Positions 25,423 through 35,758 of a DNA stretch of 64,000 nucleotides are shown here, piece after piece. The stretch lies in the NCBI RefSeq assembly GCF_030227115.1, contig NZ_JASSUA010000001.1, forward strand, positions 62,001 through 126,000, in the 5' to 3' direction. A program made the position numbers and the translations under genes. The stretch comes from Marinobacter sp. SS13-12. Lineage in GTDB: Bacteria; Pseudomonadota; Gammaproteobacteria; Pseudomonadales; Oleiphilaceae. The notes beneath the pieces were generated by a model, which saw nothing but the letters and a program-made list of their open reading frames with translations, searched no databases and was not told where the DNA came from. Within the stretch, counting starts at the first letter, position 1. The number at the start of each line of letters is the position of its first letter.

Positions 25423-27051
25423 TCAGAGCTTTTTGGCGTCGTCCCGCAACACGAACTTCTGGACCTTGCCGGTATTGGTTTTTGGCAGCTCACTGAACAC
25501 AATGGTCTTGGGCACCTTGAACTTGGCCATCCGCTCGCGACAGAAGGCGATGATGTCGTCTTCGCTGACATCCCCGGCTTCCGGTTTGAGGGTCACGAAG
25601 GCGCAGGGTGTTTCGCCCCACTTCTCGTCCGGCCTGGCCACCACCGCGACTTCCAGGATATCCGGATGGCGGTAGAGCACGTCTTCCACTTCAATGGTGG
25701 AGATGTTCTCGCCCCCGGAGATGATGATGTCCTTCAGGCGGTCCTTGATCTCCGCGTAGCCATCCGGATGCCACACCGCCAGGTCGCCGGTATGGAACCA
25801 GCCGCCCCGCAGGGCTTCCTCGGTGGCCTTGGGATTTTTCAGGTAGCCCTTCATCACCGTGTTACCACGCAGGAAGATCTCGCCGATGGCTTTACCGTCT
25901 TTCGGCACGGCCTCCATGCTGTCCGGATCCCCCACCATCATGCCAGCGAGGGTATGGTAACGAACCCCCTGCCGCGCCTTGATGCGGGCGCGGTCTTCCA
26001 CCGGCAGGTCGTCCCATTCGGATTTCCAGGCACACACAGTGACCGGGCCATACACCTCGGTGAGGCCGTATACGTGGGTCACCTGAATGCCCATTTCTTC
26101 AATGGCCTCGATAACCTTGGCCGGGGGTGCGGCGCCAGCCGTCATTGCCTGCACGGTATGGCTGAAGCTGGATTTCAGGGCGTCCGATGCACCCAGGAGG
26201 GTGTTCAGCACAATGGGCGCGCCACACATATGGCTGACCTTGTGCTCACTGATCAGGTTCAGGATTTTTTCCGGGTCCACCTTGCGCAGACACACGTGGG
26301 TTCCGGCAAAGGCGGTGATGGTCCAGGGGAAACACCAGCCATTGCAGTGGAACATCGGCAGCGTCCACAGGTACACCGGGTGCATGCCCATGGACCACAC
26401 CGCCTGGTTGCCCATGGCGTTCTCGTAGGCGCCGCGATGGTGGTACACCACCCCCTTCGGATTGCCGGTGGTGCCGGAGGTATAGCACAGGGAAATCGCG
26501 TCCCACTCATCCGCTGGTATCTGCCATTCGAATTCCGGGTCGCCACTGGCCAGGAAATCCTCGTAATCCAGCTCGCTCACCCGGGTGCCACCACCGCCAA
26601 ATTCGGGATCGTTAACGTCAATCACCTGCGGCGGGTTATCCAGCAGGCCGACCGCTTCATTGATCACTTCGCCAAACTCGCGGTCTACAATCAGTACCTT
26701 GGCCTCGCCATGTTCCAGCATGAAGGCAATGGTCTTTGCGTCCAGGCGCGTGTTCAGCGCATTCAGCACTGCGCCCAGCATGGGAACGCCGAAATGGCAT
26801 TCCAGCATCTCGGGAATATTGGGCAGCATCGCCGCCACGGTATCCCCCTTACCAACCCCTTTCGCCGCAAGGGCGGAAGCGAGGCGACGGCAACGCTCAT
26901 AGGTTTCCTGCCAGTTACGGCGTGTCTGGCCATGAATCACAGCCGGATATTCCGGGTAAACGCTGGCTGTGCGTGCCAGAAAGTCCAGTGGGCTCAGGGT
27001 GGCCCGGTTGGCGTCGTTGGGTTGCAGGCCCGCGTCAAAGATGGAGTTCAT
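25423..27051 (-). CDS. AMP-forming acyl-CoA synthetase
   Basis: 542 residues, ANL superfamily. [12 protein letters not shown] is near residue 190, VYGLTEVYGPVTVC near 325, HTGDLAVWHPDGYAEIKDRL near 415, and the C-terminal catalytic Lys motif is PKTNTGKVQKF. It is a paralogue of the LvaE-like ligase at 7081-8691, with the same AlkK/DmdB-like layout. It is the first gene of the minus-strand beta-oxidation operon; 188 bp separate it from the SDR gene. It probably activates a short- or medium-chain acid for the downstream enzymes. Confidence 0.9.
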   Translation of the reverse strand: MNSIFDAGLQPNDANRATLSPLDFLARTASVYPEYPAVIHGQTRRNWQETYERCRRLASALAAKGVGKGDTVAAMLPNIPEMLECHFGVPMLGAVLNALNTRLDAKTIAFMLEHGEAKVLIVDREFGEVINEAVGLLDNPPQVIDVNDPEFGGGGTRVSELDYEDFLASGDPEFEWQIPADEWDAISLCYTSGTTGNPKGVVYHHRGAYENAMGNQAVWSMGMHPVYLWTLPMFHCNGWCFPWTITAFAGTHVCLRKVDPEKILNLISEHKVSHMCGAPIVLNTLLGASDALKSSFSHTVQAMTAGAAPPAKVIEAIEEMGIQVTHVYGLTEVYGPVTVCAWKSEWDDLPVEDRARIKARQGVRYHTLAGMMVGDPDSMEAVPKDGKAIGEIFLRGNTVMKGYLKNPKATEEALRGGWFHTGDLAVWHPDGYAEIKDRLKDIIISGGENISTIEVEDVLYRHPDILEVAVVARPDEKWGETPCAFVTLKPEAGDVSEDDIIAFCRERMAKFKVPKTIVFSELPKTNTGKVQKFVLRDDAKKL

Positions 27052-27105
27052 ACCGGTCTCCTGGTGTTGTTATTTAACACCTGACTATAGGGCACAGCAG
27101 AGGTT

Positions 27106-27909
27106 TCAGCGAGTCTTCGAAGCCGCTTCACCCTCGCCGGAATGGTTCAACGGCTCCACCCAATAGGTATCTTCGGTATCGGCCATTCCCATACCGCAGC
27201 AGTTTGCGGTTGACCACTCCCTGCTCTCGGTGGGCGGGTCCAGCAATCCCTCAATCTGACCGACAATGTAGTCGCCCTCTTCAATCAGCTCATCTCCGTA
27301 CGACCACGTGGGCGCGCCGTCGGAAGCCTCCATCGCGGACTCCGCCTCGGTCATGAAATAGAGGTCCCAGAGCGCAGAGGATCCAAAGCTGATGGCACCC
27401 AGAGCAACAAGCATCACGCTCAGGCTGCCGACCATGGCCCGAGGCATGCCGAAAAAACCGGGATCATTGCTGTCCTTGCCCTTGTGGCCCCTGGTAATGT
27501 CTTCACGGGACAGGGTGTTGAGCACGTCTTCGGCGAAAACCACTTCACCACTGAGGGAGGCGGTAATGAGGTATCGCAGGGCTGAAAACTCGCGGTGCCC
27601 CAGGTTCTGGAACTCACAACCGCAGCGACTATTCATCGAATCGAAACTGCGCGGGACAAAGTTCACGTTGATGGCGACATCAACGCCGTCGACCTCGAAC
27701 ACCAGTTGACCGTTATACACCTGGCGCAGTCGCAGGGCCTCCAGCGCTGCGTTCACACTGAAGCCGGCAGCCGATAAATCAGCCACCGGAAATTCCTGTG
27801 TTCTGCCGTCCAGGTTTACATGCAGCCGAGCCGGAATTCTAATCCGGGCATACTGTTGTTGCGCTTCGGCTTCGTGGACAAAGTGCGGTGCAGCTGCTGC
27901 CGTCTTCAT
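27106..27909 (-). CDS. PilZ-domain membrane protein
   Basis: About 267 residues from ATG 27909 (MKTAAAAPHFVHEAEAQQQY). A PilZ-like domain at residues 15-115 begins ARIRIPARLHVNL and contains DLSAAGFSV, the place of the DxSxxG c-di-GMP motif. The arginines before it are part of the expected RxxxR (YARIRIPAR). A membrane segment at about 160-182 and an acidic C-terminus follow. The layout recalls Alg44-type c-di-GMP receptors but is shorter. No partner genes for polysaccharide export are nearby. Confidence 0.7.
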   Translation of the reverse strand: MKTAAAAPHFVHEAEAQQQYARIRIPARLHVNLDGRTQEFPVADLSAAGFSVNAALEALRLRQVYNGQLVFEVDGVDVAINVNFVPRSFDSMNSRCGCEFQNLGHREFSALRYLITASLSGEVVFAEDVLNTLSREDITRGHKGKDSNDPGFFGMPRAMVGSLSVMLVALGAISFGSSALWDLYFMTEAESAMEASDGAPTWSYGDELIEEGDYIVGQIEGLLDPPTESREWSTANCCGMGMADTEDTYWVEPLNHSGEGEAASKTR

Positions 27910-28438
27910 GACTATGGCCCTTGCGTTATCGTCAATTGGTGTTCTCGGAGAACTCCACTGCGCTCCAGCCACAAGGAAATTATCGCAACTCGAAGTTAAA
28001 TACCTGTTACGAAACAATAATCAAGAATACATAATTCAGATACATGTCATTTTTTTAACCGCGGAATCAAAGGATACAGATAACCTTTAACTGCCGGCCC
28101 GGTAAGGCTTGATGCGGGATAAGGCTGGCTGTTGATGGCGGGCAAACTGCCTGGATGGAGCCAGAATAAGCTCTATCTATTTCATTTTCGCAACAAAAGA
28201 AACGTAGTTATTTAAAAATCGAATCAGGCGCTATTTTCCGCATGGAACCCGATCGTGGGCACGGTCGTTATACGAAACTGTGCTGAGAAAACAGTCGCCC
28301 TCAAGTGGTGCATTCAGCGCCGCACAGCCTCCTCCCAACCCCAAGCTCCACTGTTACAATGGCCGCCACATTAGTTGAACGCCATTCAACACCCTCTTCT
28401 GTTTAACCCTCCTGGTTTAAATTGGGCCCGAAAAATAC
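27910..28438. other. Gene-free stretch upstream of the liu operon
   Basis: About 530 bp between the PilZ gene (minus) and the liuR control region, AT-rich in its first third. No convincing reading frame, RNA gene or repeat was seen. It must hold the promoter of the PilZ gene at its left end; the liuR operator begins at its right end. Confidence 0.5.
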
Positions 28439-28455
28439 TTTACGTTTACGTAAAC
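28439..28455. promoter_or_regulatory. LiuR (MerR-type) operator upstream of liuR
   Basis: The sequence TTTACGTTTACGTAAAC contains a perfect 12-bp palindrome GTTTACGTAAAC (28444-28455) and near-symmetry over 16 bp. It lies 34 bp before the liuR start. LiuR proteins of gammaproteobacteria autoregulate and control the liu genes from TTTACGT-type palindromes, so this is the expected position and style of site. Confidence 0.75.
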
Positions 28456-28489
28456 TTTATCTAACCTAAGTCTAAAAAAGGAAACCGCC

Positions 28490-28936
28490 ATGGACATCAA
28501 GAAAACTTACAGCATCAGCGAGCTCGCCAAGGAGTTCGACGTGACCACCCGAAGCGTACGTTTTTACGAAGACCAGGGCCTGCTCCACCCCACCAGGCGC
28601 GGCCAGACCCGCATCTTCAGCTCCAAAGACCGGGTTCGCCTGAAGCTGATCCTGCGGGGCAAACGCATGGGCTTTTCCCTGTCGGAAACCAAGGAGCTGT
28701 TCGACCTTTGGGACGAAACCCTCAGCGGTAACGAGAAACAACTCCTGCTGATGCTGGACACCCTGGCCAACAAACGGGCACAGCTTGAGCAGCAGAAAAA
28801 CGACATCGCCCAGGCGGAAATGGAAATGGATACGGCAGAAGCAAGATGCCGCGAAGCGCTTGCTGATCTACAGAAGAAAAAGCGCCAACAGAACAAGGCA
28901 CAGACAGAAGAACCAGAATCACTTGAACAGAAGTAA
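28490..28936 (+). CDS. liuR: MerR-family regulator of leucine degradation, LiuR
   Basis: 148 residues. The N-terminal MerR helix-turn-helix reads YSISELAKEFDVTTRSVRFY, then EDQGLLHPTRRGQTRIFSSK, followed by a long coiled-coil dimerisation helix (about 85-145) rich in Gln, Glu and Lys. There is no metal-binding cysteine cluster, which separates it from metal sensors. Start ATG 28490 has AAGGAAA upstream. It is the first gene of the liuRABCDE run and lies just after its own probable operator. Confidence 0.92.
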   Translation: MDIKKTYSISELAKEFDVTTRSVRFYEDQGLLHPTRRGQTRIFSSKDRVRLKLILRGKRMGFSLSETKELFDLWDETLSGNEKQLLLMLDTLANKRAQLEQQKNDIAQAEMEMDTAEARCREALADLQKKKRQQNKAQTEEPESLEQK

Positions 28937-29005
28937 CGGGAATGACAGGGCCTGTCCACCTACCTTGTCAGCCAACTCTCTGCGAAGATCAAAAGGTAGC
29001 CAACA

Positions 29006-30172
29006 ATGAAATCACAATACTCAGAGTTCAACTTCGGCCTCGGTGAGACCATCGACATGCTCCGCGAGCAGATCAACGGCTTCGCCGCCAAAGACATCGC
29101 ACCCCGCGCCGAAGACATCGACCGTGAAAACCTCTTCCCCAACGACCTGTGGAAGAAGTTTGGCGACATGGGCCTGCTGGGTATTACCGCCGATGAAGCC
29201 TACGGCGGCTCCGAAATGGGCTACCTGGCACACGTGGTCGCCATGGAAGAAATCAGCCGTGCATCGGCCTCCGTTGGCCTGTCCTACGGCGCACACTCCA
29301 ACCTGTGCGTTAACCAGATCAACCGCAACGGCACCGACGAGCAGAAAGAAAAGTACCTGCCCAAGCTCATCAGCGGTGAACACATCGGCGCCCTGGCCAT
29401 GTCCGAACCCAACGCCGGTTCCGACGTCGTCTCCATGAAACTCAGCGCCAAAGACGCCGGCGACCACTACGTGCTCAACGGCAGCAAAATGTGGATCACC
29501 AACGGCCCCGATGCCAACGTCTACGTCATCTACGCCAAAACCGACCCGGCCGCCGGCCCAAGGGGCATCACCGCCTTCATCGTTGAACGCGACACCCCGG
29601 GATTCAGCCAGGCCCAGAAGCTGGACAAACTCGGCATGCGCGGATCCAACACCTGTGAACTGGTGTTCGAAGACGCACAAGTGCCCAAGGAAAACGTCAT
29701 GGGCGGCCTCGGCAACGGCGCCAAAGTCCTCATGAGCGGCCTCGACTACGAACGCCTGGTCCTCTCCGGCGGCCCCCTGGGCATCATGCAGGCCGCCATG
29801 GACGTGGTGGTTCCCTACATCCGCGAACGCAAACAGTTCGGCCAGGCCATCGGCGAATTCGAACTGGTCCAGGGCAAAGTCGCCGACATGTACACCTGGA
29901 TGAACACCGCCAAGTCTTACGTCTACATGGTCGCCATGTCCGCCGACCGCGGCAACACCACCAGAAAAGACGCTGCTGGCGCGATCCTCTATTCCGCGGA
30001 AATGGCCACCAAACTGGCCCTGGACGCGATCCAGTTGTTGGGCGGTAACGGCTACATCAACGAATACCCCACAGGCCGTTTGCTGCGGGACGCCAAGCTT
30101 TATGAAATCGGAGCCGGCACGTCCGAAATCCGCCGGATGCTGATCGGTCGTGAGCTGTACCTGAACAAGTAA
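29006..30172 (+). CDS. liuA: Isovaleryl-CoA dehydrogenase LiuA
   Basis: 388 residues, ACAD family, with the IVD-like opening [20 protein letters not shown] and [40 protein letters not shown], which holds the unusual Glu position (YER) of isovaleryl-CoA dehydrogenases, and the C-terminal [16 protein letters not shown] are also present. It converts isovaleryl-CoA to 3-methylcrotonyl-CoA with FAD and ETF. It follows liuR by 69 bp and leads the enzyme genes in pathway order. Confidence 0.94.
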   Translation: MKSQYSEFNFGLGETIDMLREQINGFAAKDIAPRAEDIDRENLFPNDLWKKFGDMGLLGITADEAYGGSEMGYLAHVVAMEEISRASASVGLSYGAHSNLCVNQINRNGTDEQKEKYLPKLISGEHIGALAMSEPNAGSDVVSMKLSAKDAGDHYVLNGSKMWITNGPDANVYVIYAKTDPAAGPRGITAFIVERDTPGFSQAQKLDKLGMRGSNTCELVFEDAQVPKENVMGGLGNGAKVLMSGLDYERLVLSGGPLGIMQAAMDVVVPYIRERKQFGQAIGEFELVQGKVADMYTWMNTAKSYVYMVAMSADRGNTTRKDAAGAILYSAEMATKLALDAIQLLGGNGYINEYPTGRLLRDAKLYEIGAGTSEIRRMLIGRELYLNK

Positions 30173-30213
30173 GGGCCAGTATCGGGAGGCCAGCACCCAA
30201 GAACGACGAGGGT

Positions 30214-30239
30214 CTGGTGCCGGGGCTGTCCGGCACCAG
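30214..30239 (+). promoter_or_regulatory. Strong hairpin between liuA and liuB
   Basis: A perfect 10-bp stem, CTGGTGCCGG (30214-30223) and CCGGCACCAG (30230-30239), with a 6-nt loop; a GGG/CCC pair extends it after one T-G mismatch. No T-run follows. It sits in the only sizeable gap (104 bp) of the liu enzyme genes and probably acts as an mRNA-stabilising or partial attenuating hairpin. Confidence 0.6.
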
Positions 30240-30276
30240 GCCCGACGCACGGACTAAAAAAACGGACTAACAAGCC

Positions 30277-31884
30277 ATGACGATACTCCAAAGCAAAATA
30301 AACCCAAGGTCCGACGAGTTCCAGGCCAACCAGGAATCCATGGTCAAAGCCGTGGCAGACCTGCGGGATAAAGTAGCCACGATTCAGCAAGGCGGCGGCC
30401 CCACCTACCAGGAACGCCACCTGGCAAGAGGCAAATTGCTCCCAAGGGAACGCATCAACCGCCTCCTGGACGACGGCTCCCCCTTCCTTGAAGTGGGCCA
30501 GTTCGCCGCCTACAACGTCTATGACGAAGAAGTCCCCGCCGCTGGCGTGGTCGCAGGCGTAGGCCGTGTGTCCGGGACCGAATGCATGATCATCGCCAAC
30601 GACGCCACCGTAAAAGGCGGCAGCTACTACCCGCTGACGGTCAAAAAACACCTCCGTGCCCAGGAAATCGCCCTGCAGAACCGCCTGCCCTGCATCTACC
30701 TGGTGGACTCCGGCGGCGCCAACCTGCCACGGCAGGACGAAGTCTTCCCGGACCGCGACCACTTCGGCCGCATCTTCTACAACCAGGCCCGCATGTCCGC
30801 CGACGACATCCCCCAGATCGCCGTCGTCATGGGCCTGTGCACCGCCGGTGGTGCCTACGTGCCTGCCATGGCGGATGAGTCCATCATCGTGCGCAACCAG
30901 GGCACCATCTTCCTGGCCGGCCCGCCGCTGGTAAAAGCCGCCACCGGTGAAGTGGTAACCGCCGAAGACCTGGGCGGTGCCGACGTACACTGCAAAATCT
31001 CCGGCGTGGCCGACCACTACGCCGAAAACGACGCCCACGCCCTGGAAATCGCCCGGCGCTGCATCTCCAACCTCAACCGCCGCAAACCGACCGACGTTGA
31101 GATCCGCAAACCCAAGGCGCCGCTGTTCAACGCCGAAGAAATCTACGGCATCGTCGGCACCGATTTGCGCAAACAGTTCGACGTGCGCGACGTCATCGCC
31201 CGCATCGTCGACGGCTCCGAATTCGACGAATTCAAACGCTACTACGGCCCGACCCTGGTCACCGGCTTCGCCCATATCCACGGCTACCCGGTGGGCATCA
31301 TCGCCAACAACGGCATCCTGTTCAGCGAGTCCGCCCAGAAAGGCGCGCACTTTATTGAACTCTGCTGCCAGCGCAACATCCCACTATTGTTCCTGCAGAA
31401 CATCACCGGCTTCATGGTGGGCCAGAAACACGAGGCCGAAGGCATCGCCAAGCACGGCGCCAAGATGGTGATGGCCGTGGCCTGTGCCGAAGTGCCCAAG
31501 ATCACCGTACTGATCGGCGGCTCTTTTGGTGCGGGCAACTACGGCATGTGCGGCCGCGCCTACAGCCCCGACTTCCTGTGGATGTGGCCCAACGCCCGCA
31601 TCTCGGTGATGGGCGGCGAACAGGCCGCCGGCGTACTGGCGACCGTCAAGCGCGAAGGCATGGAGCGAAAGGGCCAGGACTGGAGCACCGACGAAGAGGC
31701 AGAATTCAAGAAGCCCATCGTCGACTCCTACGAACACCAGGGCCACCCCTACTACGCCAGCGCCCGCCTGTGGGATGATGGCGTGATTGACCCGGCCCAG
31801 ACCCGCGAAGTGGTCGCCCTGAGCCTGTCCGCCACCCTTAACCGCCCGGCCAAGCCAACACGCTTCGGCGTGTTCCGCATGTAA
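30277..31884 (+). CDS. liuB: 3-methylcrotonyl-CoA carboxylase, carboxyltransferase (beta) subunit
   Basis: 535 residues, the normal length for MCC beta. Carboxyltransferase N- and C-domains carry oxyanion-hole glycines in [18 protein letters not shown] and [20 protein letters not shown]. It transfers CO2 from biotin on LiuD to 3-methylcrotonyl-CoA, giving 3-methylglutaconyl-CoA. Codons are strongly C-ending, as in the rest of the liu block. liuC follows after 14 bp. Confidence 0.95.
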   Translation: MTILQSKINPRSDEFQANQESMVKAVADLRDKVATIQQGGGPTYQERHLARGKLLPRERINRLLDDGSPFLEVGQFAAYNVYDEEVPAAGVVAGVGRVSGTECMIIANDATVKGGSYYPLTVKKHLRAQEIALQNRLPCIYLVDSGGANLPRQDEVFPDRDHFGRIFYNQARMSADDIPQIAVVMGLCTAGGAYVPAMADESIIVRNQGTIFLAGPPLVKAATGEVVTAEDLGGADVHCKISGVADHYAENDAHALEIARRCISNLNRRKPTDVEIRKPKAPLFNAEEIYGIVGTDLRKQFDVRDVIARIVDGSEFDEFKRYYGPTLVTGFAHIHGYPVGIIANNGILFSESAQKGAHFIELCCQRNIPLLFLQNITGFMVGQKHEAEGIAKHGAKMVMAVACAEVPKITVLIGGSFGAGNYGMCGRAYSPDFLWMWPNARISVMGGEQAAGVLATVKREGMERKGQDWSTDEEAEFKKPIVDSYEHQGHPYYASARLWDDGVIDPAQTREVVALSLSATLNRPAKPTRFGVFRM

Positions 31885-31898
31885 CGGAGGACAACGCC

Positions 31899-32705
31899 AT
31901 GACCGATCAGGAATCAGCGGTACTGCTCAACCAACGCGCCGACGGTGTCACCGAAGTGGTGCTCAACCGCCCGGACAAACGCAACGCCTTTGACGACGTC
32001 ATCATCCAGCAACTGATCAACGCGCTGGAAAAAGTGAATGCCGACGACAACACCAACATCGTAATCCTGCGTTCCGAAGGCAAGCACTTCTCCGCCGGGG
32101 CGGACCTGGGCTGGATGCGCCGCATGGCGGACAACAGCCGCCAGGAAAACCTGGACGACTCGCGGGAACTGGCGCGGCTGATGGACACCCTGAACCATCT
32201 CGGCAAACCGGTGATCGGCCTGGTACAGGGTGCGGCCTTCGGCGGTGCCGTCGGCCTGGCCGCCTGCTGCGACATTGTGCTCGCCACGGAGAAAGCCAGC
32301 TTCTGCCTGAGCGAAGTCAAGCTCGGCCTGATTCCGGCGGTGATCAGCCCCTACGTGGTGCGTGCCATCGGCGAACGCCAGGCCCGCCGCTACTTCATCA
32401 CCGCCGAGATCTTCACTGCCCAGCAAGCCGAACACTTCGGCCTGGTGCACGAAGTGTGTGAAGACGTGGCCGCCATGGAGCGCCGCTGCGACGAACTGCT
32501 GCTGCAGCTTGCCCTGAACGGGCCCGAGGCCATGCAATCCGCCAAAGACCTGGTGTTCGCCGTCAGCCACAAGGTCATCGGCAACGACGTCATCGACGAC
32601 ACCGCACAACGCATCGCGGACATCCGGGTGGGTGCCGAAGGGCAGGAAGGGCTCAATGCCTTCCTGAACAAGCGCAAAGCCAACTGGGTTCCGGAGGAAG
32701 ACTAA
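31899..32705 (+). CDS. liuC: Methylglutaconyl-CoA hydratase (enoyl-CoA hydratase family)
   Basis: 268 residues, crotonase fold: VVLNRPDKRNAFDD near residue 20, the oxyanion-hole segment HFSAGADLGWMRRMADNSRQ near 65, and VQGAAFGGAVGLAACCDIVL near 110. It hydrates 3-methylglutaconyl-CoA to HMG-CoA. Its stop overlaps the liuD start, so the two are translationally coupled. Position between liuB and liuD supports this over a general enoyl-CoA hydratase. Confidence 0.92.
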   Translation: MTDQESAVLLNQRADGVTEVVLNRPDKRNAFDDVIIQQLINALEKVNADDNTNIVILRSEGKHFSAGADLGWMRRMADNSRQENLDDSRELARLMDTLNHLGKPVIGLVQGAAFGGAVGLAACCDIVLATEKASFCLSEVKLGLIPAVISPYVVRAIGERQARRYFITAEIFTAQQAEHFGLVHEVCEDVAAMERRCDELLLQLALNGPEAMQSAKDLVFAVSHKVIGNDVIDDTAQRIADIRVGAEGQEGLNAFLNKRKANWVPEED

Positions 32706-34708
32706 TGTTCAGCAAAATCCTGATCGCCAACCGCGGCGAAATCGCCTGCCGGATCATACAGACCGCCCATCGCATGGGCATCCGTGTCGTCGCCGTCTAT
32801 TCCGACGCCGACGCCGACGCACGGCACGTGGCGATGGCCGACGAAGCCTTCAACATCGGCCCGGCCCCCAGCTCCGAGAGCTACCTGAAAGCCGACAAGA
32901 TCATCGAAGTGGCGAAAGAAAGCGGCGCCCAGGCCGTTCACCCGGGCTACGGTTTTCTCTCCGAGAACACCCAGTTCGCCGAAGCCTGCGAAGCCAACAA
33001 CATTGTCTTCATCGGCCCGCCTTCCTCCGCCATCGCGGCCATGGGCTCCAAATCCGCCGCCAAATCCATCATGGAAAAAGCCGGCGTACCACTGGTGCCG
33101 GGTTACCACGGTGACGACCAGGCCCCGGACACCCTGCGCAAGGAAGCCGAAAAATGCGGCTTCCCGCTGCTGCTCAAAGCCGTCGCCGGCGGTGGCGGCA
33201 AAGGCATGCGGGTTGTAGAACGCATGGAAGAATTTGATGACGCCCTGGCCGCCGCCAAACGGGAATCGAAGAACGCCTTCGGCAACCCGGACATGCTCAT
33301 CGAACGCTACCTGACCCAGCCACGCCATGTGGAAATCCAGGTGTTCTGTGACAAAAGCGGCAAGGGCGTGTACCTGGCCGAGCGGGACTGTTCGGTGCAG
33401 CGCCGCCACCAGAAAGTGCTGGAAGAAGCCCCGGCCCCGGGCCTGAGCGACGACACCCGCAAAGCCATGGGCGAAGCCGCCGTCAAAGCCGCCCAGGCCA
33501 TCAATTACGTGGGCGCCGGCACCGTGGAATTCCTCTATGACGTGGACGGCTCCTTCTTCTTCATGGAGATGAACACCCGCCTGCAGGTAGAGCACCCGGT
33601 CACCGAAATGGTCACCGGCCAGGACCTGGTAGAATGGCAGTTGAAAGTGGCCTGGGGCGACCCGCTGCCACTGGAACAGTCCCAGGTGAAAACCCGGGGC
33701 CACGCCCTGGAAGCCCGCATCTACGCCGAAGACCCGGACCAGGACTTCCTGCCCGCCACCGGCAACCTGCGCTACCTGAGCACGCCCGATGAAAGCGCGC
33801 ATGTGCGGGTGGATACCGGCGTCACCGAAGGCGACGACATCAGCATCAACTACGACCCGATGATCGCCAAACTCATCGTCTGGGACGAAACCCGGGACCA
33901 GGCCATCAACCGCATGGTCCAGGCCCTGGAGCATTACCGCATCGCCGGCGTGAAAACCAACATCCGCTTTCTCCACGCGCTGGCCGATTCCCAGCCGTTC
34001 CGGGAAGCGGAGCTGACCACCGGCTTCATCGACGACCACCGGGAACTGCTGTTCCCGAAATCACGGCTCGATACCCACAAGGCCCTGGTACTGGCCGCCG
34101 GCTTCGTGCTGGAACAGCGCAAGTCCCGGGAAGTAATCAGCACCGACCCCTGGTCGCCGTTCGGCCGCCAGAACAGCTGGCGCATGAACTCCGAATACGC
34201 CCAGCCCCTGCAACTGCAGGTGGGTGAAGAGATTCACGAACTCAAGGTGCTGGAACGGGATGACCGCTACCAGGTATTCGTTGGCGGCAGCGTGTACAAC
34301 CTCACCGCCCGCCTGGACGACGACTACCTGCAGGCGGTCATCAACGGCCACCGCATCAGTATCCATGGCAACCTGCACAACGACCAGCTGGTGCTCTTCT
34401 ACGAAGGCGACACCTTCCAGTGCATTCTGTACCGGGAAACCTACGGCTTCGAAGAAATGGCCGGCGAAGGCAGCCTGGCCGCCCCGATGAACGGCGCCAT
34501 CGTGGCGGTACAGGCGAAAGTCGGCGACAAGGTCACTGCCGGCCAGAGCCTGGTGATCATGGAAGCCATGAAAATGGAACACGCCATCAAGGCCCCGGCC
34601 GACGGCGTGGTCACCGACATCTTCTTCGCCGAAGGTGACCAGGTCTCCGAAGGTGCCGAGCTGATTGCGATTGAAGTCACTGCAGACGCGGAAGAGGAGG
34701 CAGGCTGA
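32705..34708 (+). CDS. liuD: 3-methylcrotonyl-CoA carboxylase, biotin-containing (alpha) subunit
   Basis: 667 residues. Biotin carboxylase domain (1-445; [17 protein letters not shown] loop [28 protein letters not shown]), a linker/BT domain, and a C-terminal biotinyl domain with AMKM, the biotinylated lysine being K623. It carboxylates biotin with bicarbonate and ATP for transfer by LiuB. It overlaps both neighbours by 1-4 bp. Confidence 0.95.
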   Translation: MFSKILIANRGEIACRIIQTAHRMGIRVVAVYSDADADARHVAMADEAFNIGPAPSSESYLKADKIIEVAKESGAQAVHPGYGFLSENTQFAEACEANNIVFIGPPSSAIAAMGSKSAAKSIMEKAGVPLVPGYHGDDQAPDTLRKEAEKCGFPLLLKAVAGGGGKGMRVVERMEEFDDALAAAKRESKNAFGNPDMLIERYLTQPRHVEIQVFCDKSGKGVYLAERDCSVQRRHQKVLEEAPAPGLSDDTRKAMGEAAVKAAQAINYVGAGTVEFLYDVDGSFFFMEMNTRLQVEHPVTEMVTGQDLVEWQLKVAWGDPLPLEQSQVKTRGHALEARIYAEDPDQDFLPATGNLRYLSTPDESAHVRVDTGVTEGDDISINYDPMIAKLIVWDETRDQAINRMVQALEHYRIAGVKTNIRFLHALADSQPFREAELTTGFIDDHRELLFPKSRLDTHKALVLAAGFVLEQRKSREVISTDPWSPFGRQNSWRMNSEYAQPLQLQVGEEIHELKVLERDDRYQVFVGGSVYNLTARLDDDYLQAVINGHRISIHGNLHNDQLVLFYEGDTFQCILYRETYGFEEMAGEGSLAAPMNGAIVAVQAKVGDKVTAGQSLVIMEAMKMEHAIKAPADGVVTDIFFAEGDQVSEGAELIAIEVTADAEEEAG

Positions 34709-35616
34709 TGGCCTTTCCCCAAAACGTACGACTGGTTGAAATGAGCCCCCGCGACGGCCTGCAGAATGAGCCCGGCGCGGTCATCGCCACCGACATCAAA
34801 ACCAGCCTGATCGAACGGCTGGCCGACTGCGGCCTAAACCACATCGAATCCGCCAGCTTTGTGTCGCCGAAATGGGTACCACAAATGGGTGACGCCGCCG
34901 ACGTCATGGCCGGCATCAAACGCAAACCCGGCGTGCGCTATTCCGTACTCACCCCCAACCTCAAGGGCTTCGAGAACGCCCTGGCGGCGGGGGCCCACGA
35001 AGTCGCCGTCTTCGGTGCTGCGTCCGAGTCCTTCAGCCAGAAAAACATCAACTGCTCCATCGCCGAAAGTCTGGAACGCTTCCTGCCGGTGATGGAAGCC
35101 GCCAAACAGCACCAGATACCGGTACGCGGCTACGTCTCCACCGTCCTCGGCTGCCCCTACGAAGGCGACATCGCCCCCGAACAGGTGGCAAAAGTGGCGA
35201 AAGCCCTGGCGGAAATGGGCTGCTACGAAATCTCCCTCGGCGACACCATCGGCGTAGGCACGCCTTTGAAGGCCAAACGCATGCTCGAAGCCGTCGCCGC
35301 CGAAGTGCCCATCGAAAAACTGGCCGCCCACTTCCACGACACCTACGGCCAGGCCCTGGCCAACCTGTATGCGGTTCTGGAAGAAGGCGTTGCGGTAATC
35401 GATTCCTCCGTAGCCGGCCTCGGCGGCTGCCCCTACGCCAAAGGTGCATCAGGCAACGTAGCCACCGAAGACGTGCTATACCTGCTTAACGGTCTCGGCA
35501 TAAAAACGGGCGTCGATCTGGACAAACTAGTGGCAACAGGTGAATGGATAAGTGCGCAGTTAAGTCGCCACAACGGCTCAAAAGTAGGCCAGGCATTAGG
35601 CGGTAACTGCAAATGA
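34708..35616 (+). CDS. liuE: Hydroxymethylglutaryl-CoA lyase
   Basis: 302 residues, TIM-barrel lyase. The N-terminal [14 protein letters not shown] has the metal-binding Asp and catalytic Arg, GDTIGVGTP is near 180, and the family signature [20 protein letters not shown] with the catalytic Cys is near 235. It splits HMG-CoA to acetyl-CoA and acetoacetate, the last step of leucine degradation here. The start overlaps the liuD stop. A 108-nt structured repeat begins 4 bp after its stop codon. Confidence 0.95.
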   Translation: MAFPQNVRLVEMSPRDGLQNEPGAVIATDIKTSLIERLADCGLNHIESASFVSPKWVPQMGDAADVMAGIKRKPGVRYSVLTPNLKGFENALAAGAHEVAVFGAASESFSQKNINCSIAESLERFLPVMEAAKQHQIPVRGYVSTVLGCPYEGDIAPEQVAKVAKALAEMGCYEISLGDTIGVGTPLKAKRMLEAVAAEVPIEKLAAHFHDTYGQALANLYAVLEEGVAVIDSSVAGLGGCPYAKGASGNVATEDVLYLLNGLGIKTGVDLDKLVATGEWISAQLSRHNGSKVGQALGGNCK

Positions 35617-35620
35617 TCGA

Positions 35621-35728
35621 GTGGGGAGCGGGCCGGGCTGTCCGGGACCGTAAAAAACAAGGATGTTTTTTACGAGCCTACATGGACGTATTAACGGCGT
35701 GTCCCGGACAGCCCGGCCCGCTCCCCAC
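35621..35728 (+). repeat. 108-nt structured intergenic element, copy B
   Basis: Perfectly complementary 28-nt arms (35621-35648 and 35701-35728) enclose a 52-nt core (35649-35700) that differs by one base from the core of copy A. The core begins with an 11-bp hairpin (CGTAAAAAACA, loop AGGA, TGTTTTTTACG) and continues with an unpaired-looking segment. Only the innermost 8 nt of the arms (TCCGGGAC/GTCCCGGA) are shared with copy A. It lies between liuE and the AhpD-like gene, in the same orientation relative to transcription as copy A. Confidence 0.88.
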
Positions 35729-35758
35729 CGCACCCAATCCACAGGCTAGGAGCACACC

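Noticed and set aside
25372..27084. A 570-codon open frame on the plus strand opposite the acyl-CoA synthetase
   Set aside because: It mirrors the real gene in a GC-rich region with strong third-position bias. It lacks a ribosome site and any recognisable domain, and the minus-strand gene has complete ANL motifs.
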